64,000 bases of DNA. Origin: Nitzschia sp. DOCU1. Its lineage: Eukaryota > Bacillariophyta > Bacillariophyceae > Bacillariales > Bacillariaceae. Below, piece by piece: positions 51,715 through 63,322 of this stretch. Position 1 is the first letter of the stretch; every line of letters begins with the position of its first letter. The notes under the pieces were generated by a model, which was not told the origin of the DNA, did no database searches, and worked only from the letters and a program-made list of their open reading frames with translations. Location: assembly GCA_951394045.1 (NCBI GenBank), contig OX596001.1, forward strand, positions 930,001-994,000, written 5' to 3'. Position numbers and translations under genes: made by a program.

Positions 51715-52438
51715 GCCCTCCCTTATGGTCCGAGAACCCATTTCCGAGAAGCACTTCTCGGAGAACTTCTCGTGCGTCCGTCCTTATGGTCCACGAGAAC
51801 GAGAACACGAGAATAATAGTCGAATGGGTCTGCTAAATTTCGTCGAATGGGTCATATTGGGTCAAACGGGTCCGACAATATTTTGTCACATCCCGTCACA
51901 TCTTCGTTTCACCGTTATTGCCATGTTGGTAGTAACAATCCTGGCGACGCTCTTCATTACAATAAAAAATTTACAACCATATCAGAAAAAAGAACGAAAG
52001 AGAACTGATGGTAATATTCAATCAGGCAGTAAGACTCAGTTTTCCGGCGGGAAGAGGATGATGAAAGAGTGACAACAAACCCTGTGCTTTCTTCTTGCCT
52101 ACACAATGAGCTCCACGGATGTCTCCAGTGAAAGTCTAAATGAAGTCTTACAGCCTTCTGATGTTCGTTCTCCATGAAAACATTTGAGCAAAGGGTATCA
52201 TGGCAACGGAAGGATGAATAGTGGTAATTGTGTGTGACGGACTTACAGGATTCCTAAAATGCACTTCTCGGAAATCTTCTCGGGCTCCCGAGAAGTGAGG
52301 CATTTAGTTCTCCCGATAAGTTTTTTGCTTCTCGTTCTCGGAAATGGCCTCATAAGGACGGTGCGCACGAGTTTTCCAAGAACGAGAAGTGCATGCGCAC
52401 TTCTCGGAGAGCGGTTCTCGGAAACCATAAGGGGCGGC
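51715..52438. mobile_element. Inverted-repeat element (MITE-like), ~0.72 kb
   Basis: The left end (51715 to about 51815) reads CCCTTATGGTCCGAGAACC, then CCGAGAAG, CACTTCTCGG, CTCGTGCG and GTCCTTATGG. The reverse complement of the right end (about 52330-52438) runs CCCTTATGG, CCGAGAACC, CCGAGAAG, GCACTTCTCG, CTCGTGCG and GTCCTTATG in the same order. The ends are therefore ~100-bp imperfect terminal inverted repeats, themselves rich in short CCGAGAAG/CTTCTCGG palindromes. I see no transposase. No clear target-site duplication flanks it. An internal short frame has one hydrophobic segment but no family. Confidence 0.65.
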
Positions 52439-53670
52439 ATGATGGGAACAAACTTCTTCACGTGCTCCTGCCATGCAGCTTCCCACGCTTCGCCGGAGTC
52501 AATGACGACTTCCCACAGTAGCACAAAGGTATTTCGTCATAGTATCGTTCCAGCTCACCTTCCTCGTCCTCCTCTTGATGATCGGATTCTTCTTGACGAT
52601 CGTGATTTCGTCGGATTTGCGTCCTATAATCGACCCTTTGTCAGGATTCACTGTCTGTAAAAGGCTGATCACGTCGAAAACTTGGAGCGCGCAAACCTTA
52701 CAAACTTAATAATGTTATAAAACTAGCTTAAACATGCCCGGCGCCCCCGATAGCCCACGGTAAATGATAACCTAAGAGAATATCTGCAAAACGCCCAATT
52801 TCCATGCAGACGAAGGATAGCCGTAGCTTCAAAATCTTCTCGTCGGTCCGATCAGTCTCCTTTGTTCCCTGCTTCTAGCAAGGTTTCGTTCGACGCTCTA
52901 CTGCAAGATAAGGATGTCATCAAATGTGGCTGAACAAGCCCAGCAAACTTCGATTTTTCGGTTTTCGGGTGAATATTCATACTTCGTGATTTTCGAGCAG
53001 ATTAGCTATGATTGCATTCAGGTTCAGTTTTGATTCTTCTCTAGAAAATAAGCCAACATCATTCTTAGGAGTGAGAAAACTAGTCCCTCGTAAGCTGCGT
53101 TAGTAATATTATTGTGCAATGATCCTGCATTGAGTGATTGGAGATCCGAGGCAATACTACCAATGCCGTTGAGTTTAAATCGAAATTGAATGCAATTGTG
53201 CAAAATCAGTTTGTCTCATTTTCATTGTGAGACGGACTCTTGCAATTGGATAATCATTTTGCTCACAGGTAATTTGTCACCTTCAACTTTCCGCTGCACT
53301 GTTTTCTCGTTGTGTACTCAGGTTGCGCTTCCAGTGCTCTTTGCTTCAAAGCGGCCGTGGGATACGATAATTTTGCATGTGTCGCATGCACTGTTGGCGA
53401 TCGCATCGGGAAAGCAATCCAGAACTAGCGGTTACTGATTGGATGTTAGACCGCAGCATCCATTTCACCGTTGCGTGTCCTTCTGCGTGATCATACTTCG
53501 TCGCACTAACAATAGGGCTATGAAGAAAGCTGCTTTCGCATTCCAGAATTTAAGGCTCGTCCTGTAAAATTCGTCCGAGCCATTCAATAACCTTCAAGCT
53601 TCATTTTTTAAATTATTTGAATGCAATTTCTAGAAAATTAAGGCCCTGAGAGGCTAGGCCGCCGTCAAGC
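52439..53670. other. Gene-poor spacer downstream of RPB1
   Basis: No gene recognised in 1.2 kb. A plus-strand frame at 53190-53438 has no family features. The right part is the 3' flank of RPB1. Confidence 0.5.
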
Positions 53671-56600
53671 TCAATCTTCGTCCCTGTCCTTTCCGGCGCT
53701 TGGGCTGTAAGCCGGGCTTGCAGGTGAATACGCCGGGCTTGTGGGGCTATAGGCTGGACTTGTCGGGCTGTAAGCAGGTGATGTCGGGCTGTAAGCAGGC
53801 GATGTCGGTGAATACTGAGGCGAAGTCGGGCTGTAAGCAGGCGACGTCGGGCTATAGGCCGGTGAAGTTGGTGAATATGCCGGCGAGGTTGGGCTGTAAG
53901 CGGGTGATGTCGGGCTGTATGCTGGGGAAGTCGGTGAATACTGAGGAGAAGTGGGGCTGTATGCGGGCGAGGTTGGACTGTATGCCGGCGAGGTCGGGCT
54001 ATATGCCGGAGAAGTTGGACTGTACGCGGGTGACGTCGGGCTGTAGGCAGGAGACGTTGGGCTGTATGCTGGCGAAGTCGGGCTGTAAGCAGGCGACGTC
54101 GGTGAATATTGCGGCGAGGTCGGTGAATACGCTGGCGACGTTGGGCTGTACGCAGGAGAGGTGGGCGAATATTGTGGCGAGGTGGGACTGTAGGCTGGAC
54201 TGGCGGCACCGTCGTCACTGCCATAGCTTCCACTGGCAAAACCCTGGCCGTAGCTCCCACTGGCGGGCGAATAACCGGGAGAAAAACTGGCAGCTCCAAC
54301 AGCTGGGCTGAACGCTGCGTTGCCGTCCACAAAAGGCGACATTTCTCCCCCGCCTACCATCGGGCTGCTCGCAAAAGGAGTCGATGCGTATGGCGTGGCC
54401 CCCCCAACGCCCGCAGACGGATTGATCATGCCTAGCCCATCTTTGTCATTGTTGAAATCATCAACTACCACTTCAACGGCTTCTCTTACAACTTTTTCCT
54501 CGTCCAGAAGAAGATCCATATCGCCCGTCCCGACCCTTGCGAGTTGGCCCATCATGATGTTTTCAGTAACGCCTTTCAGGACCTCTTCCTCCGCGTACAC
54601 GGCGGCGTCCATCAACATGTCCACTGTTTCCTCGAACGAACAACGTAGCAACGGCCCAGATTCAACACGATTAATTCCGTGCCGATCGATCGCCATGAGA
54701 TGCCCTTGCATGGTCATAACATCAACCAAGCACGCAAGATGCCGATAGTTTACATAAGATCCATCGAAGCTGATCACATTGCGCAACTCGCCGAGTAGTG
54801 CACCGCGCACGCCTTCAATACCAAGCGTCAAAAATACTTCAACAATGTCATTACCTATGGTGCGCGTGGCGTCCACGTAGTCAACGCCAAGGACGCCCAT
54901 CAAATTGGTGCCATCCGTTTCAAGAACCCATTCATTGCGAGTTCCAAAACCCTTGTCGTCGTCCCAGATAGTTTGCTTCGCCCCACCGCGCATGAAAACT
55001 TTCTTGACATGGTCGACACCACGTAGCTTTAAGCTACTGAGCAATGACTTCTCTAGTCTCTTCAGGAAAACATCGTCTTCTTGCCCAACTTCCACTTCTG
55101 GCATGGCATTCACTTGATCGTCCCCTGAATCAACGTTTGGGTTGTACGGCACGTCGTTTACTATTCGAATTCGCACAACCAACTCTTCGGCGTTGTCATC
55201 AGAATGTTCAACGTGGAGGTCTGCACCGTATTCATTTGCAACTTCCTTCACGATCTCGCTCATCTGAATCTTCTTAACAAAAACCACATCTTTATCGAGC
55301 TCGATCCTCAGAACCCATGGACTCATTCTACGAATATCGTCCTCGGTTTTCTCAGCAAAATCGTAGAAGTCCTTCACAAACTCCCTGTCCTTGAGCACAA
55401 TTGAATTCTTGACATCAGGATCATAATAAATTTCAGTGCGTTTCACGATGTCCTTGAGAACAGTGAACTCGAGCATGCTCACTACAAGCTCAGCCACATT
55501 ACGATCGCCGCTGACTTCTGGCTGAAGATAAACCGTGAGCCCAGGCGTCTTAGGTGTCTTCGCCACGTTAATGATTTCTTTCAGCCGCGGTACTCCAAGT
55601 GTGACATTCTTTGCTGAAACTCCGGCGTAGTGGAATGTCTGCATGGTACATCAAAAAGGAAAATGTAAGCAAGAGTTTCAAAATACGAGCAGTCTCGTGA
55701 TGAACTTACGTTGAGTGTCATTTGAGTCGCCGGTTCTCCGATGGATTGCGCCGCCAGCACACCAGTCATTTCACCGGGGTTAACCTTGGCTGTGTGAAAT
55801 CTGGTCTCGATCTCACCGATGACCCAATTTAGAGCTGCCTCCGACAATCTGAACTCTTTCAAGACGCGTTTACTGCTTAGTACGCTCCTCACCAGTATCC
55901 GATAAAGAGTCGTCGCATTTGTTTGCGCTTCGACAGAGAGAGGGTCGTCCCCGACAACAACAACCAAGCGATCCAAGAGGCCGTTGACTTTTTGAATCAC
56001 TGTTTTTGGGTGAAGATCGGATGGCTGCCCTCTATCGATTCGGAACTGTCTCAAAGCGTTTTGGATGACTCTGCGGATGTTCCCAGGCGCGTAGGAAGAT
56101 TCGTCCGACTCACGACCGGCCTCTCTGTTGGCCATGATAACTCTTAATATTGCCTGATCTTCGCGCAGCGTCTCAGTCTCGCGGTCTAACACCAACTGGA
56201 CTTCTGGATCGCTTCGGCAATCCTCCAACACATCCACCTCCAAAAATGGAATGTTTTGGTCGTCATAACCGAAGTCTGCGTCGCTTGTTGTCATAACATA
56301 GCGCTGCTCAAACTCCTTCTTAGCTAAGGTGAGGGAATCGAAATCTTGTCTCTCGATCCACACCGCGTCCATCCCATCTTCCCCGTAGAGGAACTGCACT
56401 ACTTGACCTCCCGATGTGCGGACAGTCCCGTCGTATCGGGCCATTACCGTTTCCATCGCCTTAACCAAACGACGCTGGATATAGCCAGTCTCCGCAGTTT
56501 TACAAGCTGTGTCGATGAGACCTTCGCGGCCACCCATGGCATGGAAGAAAAACTCCTGTGGGGTAAGACCCCTCAAATAACTATTTTCAACAAAACCTCG

Positions 56601-59097
56601 GGATTCGGGGCCGAGGTCATCCTTTGAAAAATGAGGCAGCGTTCTTTTCTTAAACCCGTACGGAATTCGTTTGCCTTCAACATTCTGCTGGCCGACACAA
56701 GCGATAATCTGAGAAATATTGATGAAGCTGCCCTTGCTTCCGGCCGTCACCATGGCCTTGACGGAGTTTGTCTCGTCCAAGGAAGACTGAGCAGACTTTC
56801 CGGCGTGATCTCGGGCCGTATTTAGGACTTTGTTTACCAGTTGTTCGAAAGACTCCATCATTGTGCGACCAGGCTGAATTTCCAATTTACCTTCTTTACC
56901 TCGTTGTCCCTGTCGAACCAGGTCAAGAACCTGCAATTTTGCCTTATTGATCGTCGACTCGATCTGCCGCATTGTGTCGACATCTGCAACAGCGTCGCAA
57001 GCACCGATGCTGAAGGAGTGCTGCAAGACCCAATGGTTGACAAGTTGCTGAACTTGATTCATAAATCTAGCTGTTTCTTCATGTCCTGCATCAAGCCACG
57101 AGGTGTGGATCAAGCCCCCCATACTCGATCCGATTGTTTTCTTGTCTATGGTTCCTTCCAGCAATTCTCCTTCTTGAATAGTGACGAGATGGTCGTATGC
57201 ATTGAAGGTATTGGGCATGGTTTTACCGTCAGGACCTTTGGGCGGACCGTTATTTGCTTTCGACTTGAGGTTAACTGTGGGAAGAATTATACTTAGGAGT
57301 TGCTTCCCCGTCCAAAGTTCTTGAGGTTTGCAAATTGCTGGGATAGGGATTCGCCCGTTCCACTGTGTCACCCACATGAGCATGTTGAAGCACAAGTCCT
57401 TTGCGATAAAACAATTCCTTTTGGTCATCTTTTGTACAGCCAGAAGAGTATCTTGAATAATGCCCATAACTGGTCGATTCGACTGCCCACTAACAATAAC
57501 TCTCGGCGATAACATCATTAGTTCAGCTTCAGCCCTAGCAGGAAGCGACTGCGGAACATGTAGATTCATTTCATCTCCGTCAAAGTCAGCGTTGTATGGA
57601 GCAGTGCAACTCAAGTTCAGGCGGAAGGTGGACCAATCCAATACTTTGGCTCTGTGCCCCATAATGCTCATTTTGTGCAAACTCGGCTGGCGGTTGAAAA
57701 GAACAACATCATCGTCGCGTAGATGCCGTTCAACGACCCAGCCATGGGCAAGGAGGAGCTCCGACTTATTCTTGACGTATCTCAGATCGATGCGTGTACC
57801 GTCGCTTCGAATAATATGCTTTGCTCCTGGGTGCTGAGTTGGGCCATTCGCAACAAGTTGGCTCAACTGATGCATGTTGAAGGCTGTGACACGCTCTGGT
57901 ACCGTGAGATTCATCGCTACAGACCTTGGAACTCCCACCTGATGAATTCCCAAATTCGGATCTGCCGTGATGACAGTTCTTCCCGAGAAATCTACGCGCT
58001 TTCCCATGAGATTTCCACGAATGCGCCCCTCTTTTCCTTTCAGCCGCTGTTGAATCGTTTTGAGTGGGCGACCACTTCGCTGGGTGACCTGCGGCATTCC
58101 GCGCAACTCGTTGTTCATAAATGCCGCGACGTTGTGCTGGAGCGCCTGCTCGAACTGCTCGACAATAATATTTGGCTCACCATTCTGAATCGCATTGCCT
58201 AGAGCGATATTTGACTTGATAACATTAACGAGCTGGTGAGTGAGGTCGTCTTCCGACGCTGCACCGCCCCCCACACTGACACTGGGCCGAACGTGCAGTG
58301 GCGGAACAGGAAGTACTTGACAGAGCAGCCAGTCGGGGCGTGCGTGCGTGATGTCCAGACCCAAGGTCTTCATGTCCTCCTCGCGCATGGTTTGGAACAG
58401 CTTGACAACAACTTGTCCGCTAAGGAACTGCTTCGAATCCCCGCCGGTGGCCCCGCCGTGGGCGGCACTCTCCTCCTGAAGTTCGATTTCCAGGTGCAAG
58501 CCGGTCTTTGTGATCTTTGGCTGCAATCCTTGGCAATGGTCGCACTTCTTTTTGCCCCTGAGCAGCTCGTGGAAAGCGTCCAGTCGCCTGGAGCGCTTGG
58601 ATATCGAGGCGCATTTTTTGAACTTGAATTCATCGCTGTCCATGCGAATCCGAGCGCAGCTGTAGCAGATGCAACGAAGAGTTTTCATGACAACATTGAC
58701 GAAACCCTGGTGATAAACGGGACGAGCCAGCTCCAAGTGCCCGAAGTATCCCGGATCCGACTTATCGTGCAAGTTTCCGAGGCGGGGGTCGTTCGCTCCA
58801 CCGTACACCGGCTGGCCCTGCACCTGAGTTTCATAACGAGTGACTCCCGCTGGGATCTTGCGGCCGTTCACGGTGATTGCCTGAGTGACTGAGTACTGGC
58901 GCTGTTTTCCGGGAACGCAGTGCGGGTGAGCGCCATGGCGGAAAATCACGAAATTGTACCACATGGTTACCTACCAGCTCGTTGGGGTTCACCACCCCGA
59001 ACTGCAGCTTCTTGATGCGTCGCAAACGGACCCGCGAGTAACCGAAGTTCTCGGACTGCATGCCCAGCGACGTGGCGCCGGCTTGCCGAGCCGACAT
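53671..59097 (-). CDS. RPB1: RNA polymerase II largest subunit
   Basis: Exons 59097-58975, 58901-55710 and 55638-53671 join in phase to 1760 residues; introns are 73 and 71 bp. Landmarks in order: N-terminal [19 protein letters not shown]; clamp zinc site CYSCARI and [21 protein letters not shown]; the catalytic [10 protein letters not shown] (about 478-487) that holds the active-site magnesium; [26 protein letters not shown] (about 802-828) at the bridge-helix/trigger-loop region; [29 protein letters not shown], which the second intron splits between LN and TF. The C-terminal domain (about 1583-1752) has about 24 tandem heptads of YSPTSPA/Q, ending [13 protein letters not shown]. This is the catalytic subunit for mRNA synthesis. 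The heptads have Ala or Gln, never Ser, at position 7. Confidence 0.98.
53690..54205 (-). repeat. RPB1 CTD heptad-coding tandem repeat
   Basis: About 24 copies of a 21-bp unit coding YSPTSP followed by A or Q. Codon choice varies between units, so the DNA repeat is imperfect while the peptide is almost invariant. On the opposite strand it produces a spurious repetitive open frame at 53700-54311. Confidence 0.9.
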
Positions 59098-59476
59098 GTT
59101 GAGTAGTGACGCTGCCTTCTGCCTCTTCGGCTAGCTACAGTACTACCGTAGTAGGGACAAACTTTGTGATTGTGAGGAATGAAAACAGCGAGACCGGGCC
59201 GCAAGGCCAAACCCATGGTCATCATCATTGCGCGCTGTGTCCATCGGCACAGCGTCTGGCTGCGCTGCATTCCTGTGAGTCGGCGCGTCTCGCTCGCCAT
59301 GCCATCGCGCGTACTGGTACTATCACAATTGCACGACACAAGAAATCACGTGATATTTCGCACCACGTATGCACATGCACAGCGACAACATCAGCATTTC
59401 GACTAATGTTCATCTCTCTGTCCATCTGGACCAGACTCAAATGTAATGTCGACCCTACACGCCCCAGTGTCTACGA
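59098..59476. promoter_or_regulatory. Divergent promoter region of RPB1 and next gene
   Basis: A 379-bp spacer between starts. No gene; no named motif recognised. One GTACTGGTAC palindrome lies near 59310. Confidence 0.4.
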
Positions 59477-60481
59477 ATGAAACGACAAAGACGAGATACC
59501 GCTGGTGCCCGCTCCGATGGAACCAAGCAACGCGATGATTGCCACAGATGGCAACACCTGATTTTCTTCGTGCTGCTAGCGTCCTCGGTGTTGACGTCCG
59601 TCACATCTGAGAAGCTACCGCGATACTCACCGTCGCACTTGCAGGCGAATTTAAATCTCAGCTATGTGCGATCGATCAATAAGCTGCCAAACAATATAAC
59701 GCCCGGAACTCCGCTTTTTGCGGGTACAGAACCCGGGCAGTCGCAGGAGCAAGAAGTTCCAGAAACGCCTCAACGCCAACTCGAAGAATATCAAAAGCGA
59801 AAAAACGACTGGGCGAACAGATACACTAGTCTGCAGAGCTTAAAAGAAACATTTGGATCGAACAAAAACCGGCTGTGGGGGGACCTCGATGCTGCATCGG
59901 CTCGCCGCCTGTACAAGACTCTGCTGCCGAAGGCTCTCTTGGAGCTGGTGCAGGCGGGGGTTCAGCCCGAAGACCTGGCGCCTCTGGCATACCAAGCAAG
60001 AGTGGCAGCGAAGCAGTACGCAAGATACAGGTGCATCCTACCGGCTACCTTCATGGCGATACTTTTTGATGGCTTTCGCACACTTCGGAAGTTTGGGCGC
60101 TTCCAACCCCTTGGGATGTCATACGACCAAGTGTTTGCAAAATACGAGAAGGCTGTCATGGACGACTTGGAAGAAGGTGAAATCAATGACATGACGGATG
60201 ATGATATTGCCATTCAGAGAATTTGTATGAGAATCCTGGAGTCGAGCTGCCGGACAAATGAAGGAGTAGACCGGTGGATTCTGCCGGCTGACGTCTCGGA
60301 AAGGGAAGAAAGAGACGATCTCATGAAAATTGCTCAAACGCTAGAAGAAGACGTGAAACAGCTTCTCCACCCTGTTTCATCGGACGAGCACCGACGAAAA
60401 CCATTTTGTAAGCTTCGGTTTATATACCATTGGATCGCCAGAATCAGGAGGAGCCTGAATCTGAACAATGCAAACGAGTAG
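59477..60481 (+). CDS. Membrane-anchored or secreted protein of unknown function
   Basis: Single exon, 334 residues, ATG start. A basic 25-residue head precedes a hydrophobic segment (LIFFVLLASSVLTSVTS, about 28-44), a signal peptide or anchor. Residues 45-120 are polar. The remainder is mainly helical, charged and compact (LYKTLLPKALLELVQAGVQPEDLAPLAYQ..., QYARYRCILPATFMAILFDGF, CMRILESSCRTNEGVDRWILP). I do not recognise the family. Start and frame are supported by length, a single hydrophobic leader and protein-like composition. Confidence 0.72.
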   Translation: MKRQRRDTAGARSDGTKQRDDCHRWQHLIFFVLLASSVLTSVTSEKLPRYSPSHLQANLNLSYVRSINKLPNNITPGTPLFAGTEPGQSQEQEVPETPQRQLEEYQKRKNDWANRYTSLQSLKETFGSNKNRLWGDLDAASARRLYKTLLPKALLELVQAGVQPEDLAPLAYQARVAAKQYARYRCILPATFMAILFDGFRTLRKFGRFQPLGMSYDQVFAKYEKAVMDDLEEGEINDMTDDDIAIQRICMRILESSCRTNEGVDRWILPADVSEREERDDLMKIAQTLEEDVKQLLHPVSSDEHRRKPFCKLRFIYHWIARIRRSLNLNNANE

Positions 60482-61061
60482 AAGTGGGGGAGCAAGAGCC
60501 TCACATTGTCTGTTCGTAGCCCAGTATAATATTATGCTGCAATACCAGCCATGTTACTACTTGTATTAGTTACTACTATTAGATGCAGCGAAGCCTGTCA
60601 GACCCATGGTTAGTACCATCGTGTCGTCTGCCCCCCACAAAAAAGTGGCTGGCCTGGAACGTTTCTCTACAAAATCCTCTACCGAGTGATGGCGGTTAGA
60701 GGTTACTGTAGTCGTTGAGGTCATCTGGATTCGTCCGTAGGTCGTCAGTGGTTGTCATCGTCATTCTTTGTCATTCGTTCGTTCCGTTGCGGTTCTACAG
60801 TAGGTAGCGCCGCCCCGCAGCTGCAAATAAAGCCCTACCTTGAAGTTGGGTACAATGAAGAACATGTTCTGTGCGAAAGAGCCTTTCCATCGAACCATCG
60901 TACTAAATGCACGTATTTTTCAGCGCGCAAGACTGTGGACACGGAAAAACTTAACGACAAACGATAGAGAGGGAACACTTATTTTACAACCAAAGGAAAT
61001 ACCCATCATATCATCAACCCATCACCGACGCCTCCTCTTCTATCACATTGCGACACAGTCC
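60482..61061. other. Spacer / 5' region of the ankyrin gene
   Basis: The following gene's frame is open back to about 60840 and includes an ATG at 60855, so part of this stretch could be coding in an alternative start. Otherwise nothing is recognised. Confidence 0.4.
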
Positions 61062-62903
61062 ATGATGACAGAAAGAACTTTAACTCCGCAGCAACTCGCA
61101 TTGTCGAGCAATTATCAACGGGTGCTGTTGCAGCAACAGCAGCAGCTGCAGCAGCAGGAGCAAAGTCGACATTTTCCGCTGATGACACAGGCATCGCAGT
61201 TCAACACCGACCAGACGTCGAGTCAGAGCTATGACCAGGACTCGCTCTTTCAGCTGTACCAGAACTTCGCGTCCGTTCCCATTCAGATGGCGGGCCAGCA
61301 AGGCCAGACAGGTGTGCAAGGGCAGGCGCTCTCTGCATCGAGCGCTTCGTATGGTGCCTCTCAACACGGCCAGTTCGGAGCAGTGCAGGACGGGAATGAC
61401 CAAGGACAGGGCAAAACTATGATGGACCAGTACCGTCACCTTTTCGCCGGTGGGCTTCCTGACATTGGAGCTGGGAGCACTGGCGGGAGTCGGTTGATGC
61501 TCCAGACGAAGGTCGAGCCGTTCCAGCGGGATCTTCCGTCCGCCTCGGATGACACAGATCTATGGAAGATCTTTGATGATGATGTGAGTATTCAGGCCAG
61601 GAGTTGCGACGCATTTCCAGCCGCCTTCACGTATGCCTCACCATTGCCCGTTGTTGTTTCTTCGTTGCCAGTTTTCTCCGAACTTCAGCCAGCAGAAGAT
61701 TGTGAATGCTGCTCTCAACAACTCTGTGTTCTCCCCTTCCAACAATTTTGACCAACAAATCGCGATGCAATCTGGCTACTCGAACCATCAAGAACCGCAA
61801 CAATGCTTTCAGCCCGCACAAGTCCTAGCTGACGATCAAAATGAAGATCAAAATCAATACGAAGGGGAACCCTTTATTTTGCCTGCAACAATGATACCGC
61901 CTAGTGTCCTTGCACTTTCCAGTTCCGGTCAGACCAAGAAGCGGGATGCAGCTCGAAACTCACCAGCACAAAAACGAAAGCGGCTCAAGCATATTCAGCC
62001 GAATGTAACGCCGCAAGCATTTTTTGAAGAGCTGCTAGCCAGGCAAGCGATCACCTACGAGCGCATTGCATCTGATGATGCCGAGTATGATGCAGTGCCC
62101 AGTGCTCTCCAGCTGGCTTCATTCGGGACGAAATTAGTCCGAGCCGTACACACCTCGGACACCGAGCTGCTTGGACAATTACTAGAATGTGGTCTGTCAC
62201 CAAACCCATCAAACCAATTTCGTGATTCAATTTTAGATTTGGTCTGCAAGCGCGCAAACGAGGAAATATTTGAATGTTTGCTGAAACATGGGTGTGATCT
62301 TCAAGGTGAGTGTGCCCGCTGATTTTTTGCGACAGCCTGACGCCCAAAGACGTGTTCTAATTACTATCCATTGCCCGATTCATTAAAGTTGTCGACGGTT
62401 TCGGAAGATGCCCTTTGCACCACGCTTGCTGGGCAAGCACGTTGTCCACTTCAATAGTGGAAAGTATACTGCAACGCGACCCCATACAACTTTGCATTGA
62501 AGGTAAGACTACCAACCCGAAGAATTAGCCCGGTACTCGGGGAAGGATAGGAATTCGATGTATCTTGGAACCAACCGATTACTCATTTGTCAATTTTGTC
62601 TCTGGATTCTCCTTGCTGCTTCAAGATAAACACGGACAAACGCCACTTGAATACATTAGAGCGGACTTGGCTCCCGACTGGATTGACTTCCTTGAACAAA
62701 ATGTGCCAAAATACTTCAACCCGCCCCCCAAGCTGCAGTCTCCCAAGGGTCGACGTCCTGAAGGCACTATGGTGGATCCACCAAACGCCATTTGCGTTAG
62801 TCTGGCTGCGATGGTATCGTCGGGATCAATTTCTCCGAGTCACATCGCCCAGATGGACGAAGAAACGCGAAGAAATTTTAAGTCCACCGGTTCTAAGTGC
62901 TGA
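61062..62903 (+). CDS. Poly-Gln / ankyrin-repeat protein
   Basis: Exons 61062-61583, 61672-62305, 62389-62502 and 62626-62903 join in phase to 515 residues; introns are 83-123 bp. The N-terminal half is Gln/Ser-rich (LLQQQQQLQQQEQ) and disordered. At about 280 there is a basic stretch (SPAQKRKRLKHIQPNVTPQAFFEELLARQA) resembling a nuclear signal followed by a helix. Ankyrin-like units follow: LVRAVHTSDTELLGQLLECGLSPNPSN, LDLVCKRANEEIFECLLKHGCDLQ, GRCPLHHACWA...ESILQRDP and KHGQTPLEYIRADLA. Each intron join restores an ankyrin motif, which supports the model. The start at 61062 is chosen because the upstream in-frame stretch to 60855 is not protein-like. It may be a nuclear regulator; the target is unknown. 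Confidence 0.8.
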
Positions 62904-63322
62904 AGACAAGAAAGGAATTGCCCGTTTCGAGCCCTGTGCAGTTTCAGTAAGCTCTTATAACATCATGGTGATCAATTGATTACATTTATTGTCTTTCGTA
63001 TATTTATACTGGGATTGGTCACAGTCAGTCGCATCCCTGCAGCTCAGGACGGGAAAAGAAACGCTGAAGACGAGAAAGCTCGACTATTGAAAAAAACATC
63101 ACTGATTACATTCTTTCTCATATCTACTACTTGGTAACATGTCACTCACTGGAAAGTCGCATCCCTGCAGCTCAGGACGGGAAAAGAAACGCTGAAGACG
63201 AGAAAGCTCGACTATTGAAAAAAACATCACTACTGATTACATTCTTTCTCATATCTACTACTTGGTAACATGTCACTCACTGGAAACTAAGAAATACACA
63301 ACCGCGAAGTTGCCTCGGCTCT
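62904..63322. other. Convergent 3' spacer containing a tandem duplication
   Basis: Between the stops of the ankyrin gene and the IQ-motif gene. Apart from the duplicated block at 63028-63286 nothing is recognised. Confidence 0.5.
63028..63286. repeat. Near-perfect 128-bp tandem duplication
   Basis: GTCGCATCCCTGCAGCTCAG starts at 63028 and again at 63156. The two units (128 and about 131 bp) read the same except for a 3-bp insertion in the second (CATCACTACTGATT against CATCACTGATT) and the very last bases. Confidence 0.9.

Noticed and set aside
53671..54205. Regularly spaced repeats that could be mistaken for a CRISPR array
   Set aside because: The unit is 21 bp without spacers and encodes the RPB1 heptads.
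53700..54311. A repetitive plus-strand open frame opposite the RPB1 C-terminal domain
   Set aside because: It is the antisense reading of the heptad repeat and has no independent support.
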